DNA of 64,000 nucleotides. Origin: Phaeacidiphilus oryzae TH49. Its GTDB lineage: Bacteria; Actinomycetota; Actinomycetes; Streptomycetales; Streptomycetaceae. The stretch spans positions 3,046,055 through 3,110,054 of the forward strand of contig NZ_JQMQ01000005.1 of NCBI RefSeq assembly GCF_000744815.1, in the 5' to 3' direction. Within the stretch, counting starts at the first letter, position 1, and each line of letters begins with the position of its first letter. Shown here in pieces: positions 48,688 to 55,648 of the stretch. The position numbers and the translations under genes are program-made. The notes under the pieces are model-generated. The model was not told the DNA's origin and searched no databases. It saw only the letters and a list, made by a program, of their open reading frames with translations.

Positions 48688-49764
48688 TCACTCGTTGGCG
48701 GCAGGGCGGTGGTCGTCGGCGTACTGGTCGAAGAGGGGGGTGCGGGGCGGGCGGCGGTGGTCCGCGCGGGGCTGGGGCTGCGGCTGTTCGGCGCGGGCGG
48801 CGCTCCAGGCGTCGGGGGCGCCGAGGTCCAGGGCGTCGGTGGTGCGCTTGGCGACCGGGGCCGTGACATAGGTCGGCAGCGGGACCGGGACGGGCTCCCA
48901 GCCGTCGGCGCTGTCGGCGGCCTCGGCGAAGTCGTCCCCGGTCTCGTCCGCGTCCGCGAACGCGTCCAGGTCCCGCGCGGAGGCGGAGGCAGAGGCGGAG
49001 GCGGGCTCGCGGGCGGCGGCCCGGGCGGAGGGCGCGTGGACGTGGTCGGACTCGGACTCGGACTCGCGCTCGGGCTCCGGCGCTGGCGCCGGCTGCGGGC
49101 GCTCGCGCCGCGGGGCGGAGCGTTCCGCGCGGGGGCGCGGGGCCGGTGCGGGCGCCGGTGCCGGCGCGGGGGCGGGCGCCCGGGCCGGGGCTGGGTCGCT
49201 GCGGCGGTCCATCCGGTCCGCGAGGCGGTGGCGCTCCTGGCGGCGGAGATGCGCGATGTACACGCTGAACAGCACCGCCGGGAGCGCCGGCGCCCAGAGG
49301 AACGCGGGACCCCACACCCCGGCGACGATCATCCCCAGGGTGAAGGCGACGAAGAGGAAGGTGACCATCCGCCGGCGTCGGGCGAGAAGGTCGGCACGGC
49401 GGCGCGCGGCCCCCGTGGCGGGATCGGCGCCGGAGGCGGACGCCCCGGCGTGCGCGCGGGGGCGCACGGGGGCGGGCGCGCGGTCCGGTGCGGCGGTACG
49501 GGCGGCGGGCGGCTCCGACGACGGGTCGTCGGGAGCCTCCTCCTCGCCGGTGTCCGCGTCGTCGTCCGCGGGGTCCTGGGCGGACAGCCCCTTGGCGACC
49601 TTGCGCTCCATCGCCGCCCGCCCGGAGAGCAGGCGGATCGCCGTGCTGAAGCGTTCCGTCGGACGGCTCTCGTTGAGCTCGTCCTGCCGGCGGAGCCACA
49701 TGGGCACCAGATAGGCAGCCCAGGCCCCCACGATCACCGCGTAGATGAGGCCGCTACTGCTCAC
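48688..49764 (-). CDS. glpR: GlpR-like membrane receptor for gephyrin-like Glp
   Basis: 358-aa membrane protein starting at GTG 49764. N-terminal helix SSSGLIYAVIVGAWAAYLVP (~2-21), then a cytosolic loop with an acidic low-complexity part, a pair of helices (~132-170; MVTFLFVAFTLGMIVAGVWG) and a long Ala/Pro/Arg- and Ser/Glu-rich tail with a conserved-looking end (TPLFDQYADD). The family is the one annotated as gephyrin-like molybdotransferase receptor GlpR; I believe Streptomyces SepX belongs with it. Its neighbourhood (rimJ, glp/moeA, galU) is the diagnostic context. Implicated in FtsZ-linked septation and polar growth. Confidence 0.75.
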   Translation of the reverse strand: MSSSGLIYAVIVGAWAAYLVPMWLRRQDELNESRPTERFSTAIRLLSGRAAMERKVAKGLSAQDPADDDADTGEEEAPDDPSSEPPAARTAAPDRAPAPVRPRAHAGASASGADPATGAARRRADLLARRRRMVTFLFVAFTLGMIVAGVWGPAFLWAPALPAVLFSVYIAHLRRQERHRLADRMDRRSDPAPARAPAPAPAPAPAPAPRPRAERSAPRRERPQPAPAPEPERESESESDHVHAPSARAAAREPASASASASARDLDAFADADETGDDFAEAADSADGWEPVPVPLPTYVTAPVAKRTTDALDLGAPDAWSAARAEQPQPQPRADHRRPPRTPLFDQYADDHRPAANE

Positions 49765-49891
49765 AGGTCACACGGTACGGGCGTCTCGGATCGGCTGGTA
49801 GCGATTTCGTCCGGTGTGTCGCCCCAACCTGCTCTTCCTGCCCGCTTCTTGTTACTGCTTCTGTCATATCCCAGCCGTTACCGGCTCCGTT

Positions 49892-50530
49892 TCAGCAGGA
49901 GTCGCGGCGGTTGCGTGGAGCCGCCGTGCCCCCGTCCCGCCACCGCTGGAGCATCCCGTCCGGGACCTCCTCGGCGGTGAGCGCGTACACCAGATGGTCG
50001 CGCCAGTCGCCGTCGATGTGGAGGTAGCGCGGGCGCAGGCCCTCCTCGCGGAAGCCGAGCTTCTCCACCACCCGCCGGCTGGGCAGGTTCTCCGGGCGGA
50101 TGCAGACCTCGATCCGGTGGAGGCCCATCACCCGGAAGCAGTAGTCGGCGGCCATCGCCACCGCGGTCGGGATGATTCCGCGGCCGGCGACCGACTCGTC
50201 CACCCAGTAGCCGATGTTGGCCGCGCACATCGAGCCCCAGGTGATCCCGCCCACCGTCAGCTGCCCGACCAGGCGGCCCTGGTAGGTGACGACGAACGGC
50301 AGCATCCGGCCCGAGCCGCCCTCCCGCCGCAGGAAGCGCACCATCTGCCGGAAGGTCGGCCGCGGCGGCGCGCTGCGCCCGGGGGCGGGCGGCGGGACGG
50401 TGGCCTCCCAGCGGCTCAGCCAGTCCCGGTTGCGGGAGCTGACCTCCCGCCAGTCGCGCTGGTCCCGCTGCCTTATCGGACGCAGCCCGACCGGTCCCTC
50501 GGCGAGTTCGACCGGCCAGAACTCGTTCAG
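49892..50530 (-). CDS. rimJ: GNAT N-acetyltransferase, RimJ type, probable CTG start
   Basis: 212-aa acetyltransferase: RPIRQRDQRDW near the N-terminus, core strand IGYWVDESVAGRGIIPTAVA (acetyl-CoA loop) and GLHRIEVCIRPENLPSRRVV-type helix, the signature of RimJ/RimL enzymes that acetylate ribosomal protein or other N-termini. No ATG, GTG or TTG lies near the family's usual start. CTG at 50530 overlaps the mog stop (CTGA) and has GGGAG six bases upstream, so I use it; ATG 50344 would remove the first 62 residues. Part of the mog-moaC cluster by overlap. Confidence 0.75.
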   Translation of the reverse strand: MNEFWPVELAEGPVGLRPIRQRDQRDWREVSSRNRDWLSRWEATVPPPAPGRSAPPRPTFRQMVRFLRREGGSGRMLPFVVTYQGRLVGQLTVGGITWGSMCAANIGYWVDESVAGRGIIPTAVAMAADYCFRVMGLHRIEVCIRPENLPSRRVVEKLGFREEGLRPRYLHIDGDWRDHLVYALTAEEVPDGMLQRWRDGGTAAPRNRRDSC

Positions 50531-51081
50531 TGTGAGCTCCCGGAGGACGCGGAACCGGGGGCGGGCGCGGCCGACGACGACGGGTGGTCCCCGCCGTGGA
50601 TCTGGTCGACGGCGTGCCGCAGCAGCGGCCCGAGGACGGCGAGCCCGTCCCGGACCCCGCCGGTGGACCCGGGGAGGTTGACGATCAGCGTGCCGCCGGC
50701 GACCCCCGCGAGCCCGCGGGAGAGCACGGCGGTCGGCACCTTGGCGCGGCCGTCGGCGCGGATCGCCTCGGCGATGCCCGGAATCTGACGGTCGATCACC
50801 CGTTCGGTCATCTCCGGGGTGCGGTCGGTCGGCGAGATCCCGGTGCCGCCCGTGGTGACCACCACGTCGTAGCCCTCGGTCACGGCCTCCCGCAGCACCG
50901 CCTCCACCGGCTCCCCGTCCGGCACGACCCGGGGGCCGTCCACCGAGAAGCCCAGCTCCGCAAGACCGGTGACGATCAGCGGCCCGCCGCGGTCCTCGTA
51001 GACCCCGGCCGAGGCGCGGTTGGAGACGGTGACGGCCAGCGCGGTGGGGTCGCCGGACGGACGGTCCTGACGCGGCGTCAT
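50527..51081 (-). CDS. mog: MogA/MoaB-family molybdopterin adenylyltransferase
   Basis: 184-aa protein with the MoCF fold: an ALAVTVSNRASAGVYED start, TTGGTGISPTDRTPEM (substrate-binding GG-x-GxxxxD), then LPGSTGGVRDGLAVL. It activates molybdopterin with ATP before metal insertion. ATG 51081 overlaps the moaC stop by four bases; its own stop overlaps the rimJ start. The C-terminal ~15 residues are Ser/Pro-rich. Confidence 0.85.
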   Translation of the reverse strand: MTPRQDRPSGDPTALAVTVSNRASAGVYEDRGGPLIVTGLAELGFSVDGPRVVPDGEPVEAVLREAVTEGYDVVVTTGGTGISPTDRTPEMTERVIDRQIPGIAEAIRADGRAKVPTAVLSRGLAGVAGGTLIVNLPGSTGGVRDGLAVLGPLLRHAVDQIHGGDHPSSSAAPAPGSASSGSSH

Positions 51082-51581
51082 CGCTGCTCTCCCGCTCGCT
51101 CGTGCCCGGCGTCCCGCCGGTGCCAGTCGCCGCTCTTGCCGCCGGTCTTCTCCTCCACCCGGACGTCGGTCAGCTCGGCGGCCTTGTCCACCGCCTTCAC
51201 CATGTCGATGACGGCGAGGCCGGCCACCGCGACGGCGGTCAGCGCCTCCATCTCGACGCCGGTGCGGTCGGTGGTCCGCACGGTGGCCGCGATCTCGACG
51301 GCCTCGTCGGCGACCGCGAGGTCCAGCTTCACCCCCGAGATGGCGATGGGATGGCAGAGCGGGATCAGCTCGGGGGTGCGTTTGGCGCCCATGATCCCGG
51401 CGATCCGGGCCACCGACAGGGCGTCGCCCTTCGGCACCCCCTCGCCGCGCAGGAGTTCCACCACGGCGGGGGCGACCTTGACCCGCCCGGTGGCGCGGGC
51501 GGTCCTGGCGGTGACCGTCTTCTCCGAGACGTCCACCATCCTGGCCGCGCCGCTCGCGTCGACGTGGGTCAGCCTGTCCAC
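51078..51581 (-). CDS. moaC: Cyclic pyranopterin monophosphate synthase
   Basis: 167-aa MoaC: LTHVDASGAARMVDVSEKTV at the start, then KGDALSVARIAGIMGAKRTP and LIPLCHPIAISGVKL, RTGVEMEALTAVAVAGLAVIDMVKA split over the centre. All are strongly conserved substrate-pocket segments (H of LCHP, E of MEAL, D/K of DMVKA). Catalyses an early step of molybdenum cofactor synthesis. The usual C-terminus is extended by ~12 polar residues. Start GTG 51581. Confidence 0.92.
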   Translation of the reverse strand: MDRLTHVDASGAARMVDVSEKTVTARTARATGRVKVAPAVVELLRGEGVPKGDALSVARIAGIMGAKRTPELIPLCHPIAISGVKLDLAVADEAVEIAATVRTTDRTGVEMEALTAVAVAGLAVIDMVKAVDKAAELTDVRVEEKTGGKSGDWHRRDAGHERAGEQR

Positions 51582-51630
51582 CGCTGCAGCTCCCTCTCAC
51601 CTGGTGTGCGGTGACACAACCTACCGCTGA

Positions 51631-53010
51631 TCAGTCCTCGGTGAGCAGGACGACGTCGACCTCCGCGCCGGGTTCGAGCCGGGTGGCCGCCTCCGGGACG
51701 ACGATCAGGGCGTCCGCCCGGGACAGCGGGCCGACCAGGTGGGAGCCTGATCCGCCGACCGGCTCGACGGTGCCGTCCGCCCGGAGGTAGCGGCCGCGGG
51801 CGAACTGCCGGCGGCCCTCGGGCGAGCGCAGCCCCTCCGTCAGCTGGGCCCGTACGACGGGACGCCGGACGTTCTCCACGCCGAGCATGGTGCGGATCGC
51901 CGGCCGGACGAAGAGCTCGAAGGAGATGTAGGCGCTCACCGGGTTGCCGGGCAGGCCGAAGAACGGGACCCGGCCGTCCAGCAGGCCGAACGCCTGCGGC
52001 TTGCCGGGCTGCATCCGCAGCTTGCGGAAGGCCACCTCGCCGCCGCCGGAGAGGGCCTCCTTCACCACGTCGTACGCGCCCACGCTGACGCCGCCGCTGG
52101 TCACCACCACGTCCGCGCGGCCCAGCTGGTCGGCGAGCACCTCGCGGAGGGCGCCCGCGTCGTCCGGGACGCCGCCCACCCGGTACGCCTCGGCGCCGGC
52201 CTCCCGGGCGGCGGCGGTGAGGGCGAAGCTGTTGGAGTCGGTGATCTGGCCAGGCCCGACCGGGGTGCCGGGGGCGACCAGCTCGCTGCCGGTGGAGAGG
52301 ACGACGACGCGGGGGCGCGGGCGGACCCGCAGCCGGTCCCGGCCGACCGAGGCGGCCAGGCCGATCTGCGCCGGGCCGAGCCGCACACCGGGCTTCAGGA
52401 CGACGGTCCCTGACGCCACGTCACCGCCGCGGCGGCGGACGAAGCCGCCGGGCCGGGCGGCCGGGCGGAAGACCTTCACCTCGGCGGGGGCCCCGGCTGC
52501 GGCGTCGGCGGAGGCCCCGGCTGCGGCGTCGGAGCCGGCTCGGGCGCGGGACGCGGCGGGGGTCATCCGGTCGACCGGGGTGTCCGAGCCGGTGCCGCCG
52601 TCGGTCCACTCGACCGGGACGACCGCCTCGGCGCCGGGGGGCATCGGGGCGCCGGTCATGATCCTGGCGCATTCGCCCGGGCCGACCCGCGGCAACTCGC
52701 CCGCGCCGGCGGCGATCTCGCCCACCACGGTCAGCACCGAGGGGTACTCGGCGGTGGCGCCGGCCAGGTCGGCGACGCGGACCGCGTAGCCGTCCATCGA
52801 GCTGTTGTCGAACGGCGGAAGGTCGGTGCCGGCCACGACCTCCTCGGTGAGGAGGAGGCCCTGCGCGTCGAGGAGCGGAAGGTCGATGGGTGGCAGGGGG
52901 GCGACCCCGCGGAGGATGTCCGCGAGGTGCTCGTCGACCGTCCACAGCCGGTCGCCGCTGCCCGCGCCCGGGTTCTCCTGCATCTCCTGCTGCGCCTGCT
53001 CGGTCAACAC
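51631..53010 (-). CDS. glp: Gephyrin-like molybdotransferase Glp (MoeA family)
   Basis: 459-aa MoeA-family protein. N-terminal segment DEHLADILRGVAPLPPIDLP, then FDNSSMDGYAVR (catalytic Asp of MoeA), VLSTGSELV, TSGGVSVGAYD, and GLPGNPVSAYISFE with a C-terminal beta-barrel. MoeA inserts molybdate into adenylated molybdopterin. The N-terminal ~20 residues precede the MoeA core. The genomic pairing with galU, rimJ and glpR matches the actinobacterial Glp that also binds FtsZ. An Ala-rich insertion with two ASADAAAG-like units lies at ~165-175. Confidence 0.85.
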   Translation of the reverse strand: MLTEQAQQEMQENPGAGSGDRLWTVDEHLADILRGVAPLPPIDLPLLDAQGLLLTEEVVAGTDLPPFDNSSMDGYAVRVADLAGATAEYPSVLTVVGEIAAGAGELPRVGPGECARIMTGAPMPPGAEAVVPVEWTDGGTGSDTPVDRMTPAASRARAGSDAAAGASADAAAGAPAEVKVFRPAARPGGFVRRRGGDVASGTVVLKPGVRLGPAQIGLAASVGRDRLRVRPRPRVVVLSTGSELVAPGTPVGPGQITDSNSFALTAAAREAGAEAYRVGGVPDDAGALREVLADQLGRADVVVTSGGVSVGAYDVVKEALSGGGEVAFRKLRMQPGKPQAFGLLDGRVPFFGLPGNPVSAYISFELFVRPAIRTMLGVENVRRPVVRAQLTEGLRSPEGRRQFARGRYLRADGTVEPVGGSGSHLVGPLSRADALIVVPEAATRLEPGAEVDVVLLTED

Positions 53011-53095
53011 GACCCCCTGTCGTCGGACGACTCCCCGTCGAGCCTAGCGGCTGCGCCGCGGGCGGCAGCGGGGTTCACCGGCTGGTGCGGCGGCG

Positions 53096-54043
53096 TCAGT
53101 AGCCCATCTCGGGGAGCTCGGTGGTGACGAAGGCGCGGAGCCAGTCGCGGAACTCGGGGCCGAGGTCCTCGCGCTCGGAGGCCAGGCGGACGATCGCGCG
53201 GAGGTAGTCCGCCTTGGCGCCGGTGTCGTAGCGGCGGCCCTTGAAGACGACGCCGTGCACCGGGCCGCCCCGGCCCGGGGTCCGCTTCGCCAGCTCCACC
53301 AGTGCGTCGGTCAGCTGGATCTCGCCGCCCCGGCCCGGCTTGGTCTCGTGGAGCACCTCGAAGACCGCCGGGTCCAGCACGTACCGGCCGATGATGGCGA
53401 GGTTGCTCGGCGCGGCCTCCCGGTCCGGCTTCTCCACCAGGTCGGTGATCCGCACGACCTCGCCCTGGTCCACGCCCCGCCCGCCGGGCCACTCGGCCGG
53501 CTTCACCTCGGCGCAGCCGTAGAGGTGGATGTCCTCGGGGTCGACCTCCATCAGCGCCACGACGCTGCCGCCGAGTTCGCCCTGCACCTCGATCATCTTG
53601 GCCAGCAGGGGGTCCCGCGGGTCGATCAGGTCGTCGCCGAGGAGGACCGCGAACGGCTGGTCGGCGACGTGCGGCTCGGCGCAGAGCACCGCGTGGCCGA
53701 GGCCCTTGGGGTCGCCCTGGCGGACGTAGTGCATGGTGGCCAGCTCGCTGGACTCGCGGACCTTGGCCAGCTTGTCCTGGTCGCCCTTGCCCGCGAGCAG
53801 CTCCTCCAGCTCGTAGGCGCGGTCGAAGTGGTCCTCGAGCGGGCGCTTGTTGCGGCCGGTGACCATCAGTATGTCGGTGAGGCCGGCCGAGGTGGCCTCC
53901 TCCACGACGTACTGGATCGCCGGCTTGTCGACGACAGGCAGCATCTCCTTGGGCGTGGCCTTGGTCGCCGGGAGGAATCGGGTCCCCAGGCCCGCGGCGG
54001 GGATGACGGCCTTGGTCACGGATGGGCGGTGCGCGATCGTCAT
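53096..54043 (-). CDS. galU: UTP--glucose-1-phosphate uridylyltransferase
   Basis: 315-aa GalU. The nucleotide-binding signature AAGLGTRFLPATKATPKEML spans ~15-34; other motifs are LLGDDL (metal/UTP site), a VEKP segment, and GRGGEIQLTDAL. Start ATG 54043 (MTIAHRPSVTKAVIP) is preferred over upstream in-frame ATG 54097, which would add an unrelated N-terminus. Makes UDP-glucose for polysaccharides and glycolipids. First gene upstream of glp, with 85 bases between. Confidence 0.92.
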   Translation of the reverse strand: MTIAHRPSVTKAVIPAAGLGTRFLPATKATPKEMLPVVDKPAIQYVVEEATSAGLTDILMVTGRNKRPLEDHFDRAYELEELLAGKGDQDKLAKVRESSELATMHYVRQGDPKGLGHAVLCAEPHVADQPFAVLLGDDLIDPRDPLLAKMIEVQGELGGSVVALMEVDPEDIHLYGCAEVKPAEWPGGRGVDQGEVVRITDLVEKPDREAAPSNLAIIGRYVLDPAVFEVLHETKPGRGGEIQLTDALVELAKRTPGRGGPVHGVVFKGRRYDTGAKADYLRAIVRLASEREDLGPEFRDWLRAFVTTELPEMGY

Positions 54044-54238
54044 GGCCCTGACTCTACTGGTGCGCGCTATGTGCTCCGACCGGTCCTCCACAGGCATTCA
54101 CAGCCCGCACCGAACCGCCGGAGGCCCGGTTGAGGGGCGTGGCGCCCGGCTTGTCCGGTTACGTCATCCGGATTGCAACCCGATAACCCTTTGACCCGAC
54201 AACCCGACGGCTCGGCGCCGCGGCAGCCCGGCGATCCC

Positions 54239-54931
54239 TCAGGCGGCGCCCGCCCCGGCGTCCTGCGCCTCCTGGCCGCCGCGGTCCGCGGTCAGCGCCC
54301 GGTCCGCCGCGCGCAGCAGTACGGCCGGATGCCGCCCGTCCTCCGGAAGCACCGCGCAGCCGATGGACGCGGTGATCCGGGCGCCCGCCACCTCGGCGTC
54401 GACCGCGGCCCCGGCGCGCGGCCGGTGCCGCCGCACCGTCCACCGCAGCCGGGCGGCCACCCGCTCCGCACCCTCGGCGTCCGCGCCCGGCAGCAGCAGC
54501 GCGAACTCCGCGCCGACCTGCCGGGCGACGGTGTCCCCGCGCCGGACCTCGACGGCGATCCGGTGGGCGTACTCCCGCAGCAGGGCGTCCGCCTGCTGCC
54601 GGCCGTGCGCGCGGCGGACCTCGGCGAAGCCGTCGAGGGAGAGCAGCAGCACGGCCAGCGGCCGGTCCTCGCGCAGCGCCCCGGCCACCTCGCGCCGCAG
54701 GGCGAGCCGCAGGGTGCGCTGGTTGCCGACCCCGGTGAGGTCGTCGGTGGCGGCCGTCCGCTCCAGGTCGGACCGGTCGAGTTCGAGCGCGGTGACCCGC
54801 TCGCGGAGCTGCTCGGCCTGCGCCTCGGCGGCCCGCCCGCGCCGGCGGAGCAGCACGCCCAGGGCCGCGGTCGCGGCCAGCGCCGCCGGGCAGAGCAGCG
54901 CGAGCGACTCGGTGAGCAGGCTGAGCACCAT
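54239..54931 (-). CDS. Membrane-anchored GGDEF-like protein with degenerate signature
   Basis: 230-aa protein: one N-terminal transmembrane helix (~7-25), coiled coil (~30-55) and a diguanylate cyclase-fold domain (~58-222). The beginning DDLTGVGNQRTL is canonical, but the active-site GG(D/E)EF reads VGAEF, losing the second Gly and first acidic residue, so cyclase activity is doubtful. Possibly a GTP or c-di-GMP receptor. Start ATG 54931 with GGAGGG 10 bases upstream. Divergent from the cycloligase gene. Confidence 0.75.
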   Translation of the reverse strand: MVLSLLTESLALLCPAALAATAALGVLLRRRGRAAEAQAEQLRERVTALELDRSDLERTAATDDLTGVGNQRTLRLALRREVAGALREDRPLAVLLLSLDGFAEVRRAHGRQQADALLREYAHRIAVEVRRGDTVARQVGAEFALLLPGADAEGAERVAARLRWTVRRHRPRAGAAVDAEVAGARITASIGCAVLPEDGRHPAVLLRAADRALTADRGGQEAQDAGAGAA

Positions 54932-55049
54932 CGGGATCCCTCCGCGGATCGTGGCCGGCCATGGCCCATCATGTCCGCTGGACCGACCGCGTCCCCGCAG
55001 GACACACGGCGCGGCCCGACGGCGCATTTGACGGCACAGGGAGTCTGCG

Positions 55050-55648
55050 ATGGGCAACGACAAGACGGCGCTGAGGTCACGCCTCCTCGCCGCACGTGCC
55101 GGCTCGATGCCGGAGCGGCGGGCGGCGGCGGCCGCGGCGCTGGCCCGCCGGGGCCTCGGGCTGGCCGCCGAACTGGGCGCCCGCACCGTCGCCGGCTATG
55201 TGTCGATCGGCGGCGAGCCGGGGACCCGGGAGCTCCTCGAGTCGCTGCGCCGGGCCGGGATCCGGGTGCTCCTCCCGGTGCTCCTGCCGGACAACGACCT
55301 GGACTGGGCCGAGTACACCGGCCCGGACCGCCTGGCCCCGGCCGGCCGCGGGCTGCTGGAGCCGGACGGCCCCGCCTCGGCCCGGACGCGGTGCTCGGCG
55401 CCGACCTGGTGCTGCTGCCCGGCCTCGCCGTGGACCGCGCGACCGGCCTGCGGCTGGGCCGCGGCGGCGGCTCCTACGACCGGGTGCTGGCCAGGATCGA
55501 GACGGGCGCCCCCGCCGGGCGGGCCCGCCGCCCGTTGCTGGCCACCCTCCTCTACCCGGACGAGCTGCTGGACGGCGTCCCGGCCGAGCCGCACGACCGG
55601 CCGGTGGACGCCGTCCTCACCCCGGACGGGCTCACCCGGTGGGGGTGA
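55050..55648 (+). pseudogene. 5-formyltetrahydrofolate cyclo-ligase, frameshifted as sequenced
   Basis: Codes for a ~200-aa MTHFS-family enzyme that recycles 5-formyl-THF with ATP. The N-terminal part (KTALRSRLLAARAGSMPE, AGYVSIGGEPGTREL) is in the frame of ATG 55050. From ~55370 the homologous continuation (LGPDAVLGADLVLLPGLAVD, GRGGGSYDRVLARIE, DGVPAEPHDRPVDAVLTPDG) is in another frame that stops at 55648. One missing C in the CCCC run at 55370-55373 would restore a single gene. Overlaps the convergent acylase gene by 17 bases. Either a sequencing deletion or a recent inactivation. Confidence 0.8.
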
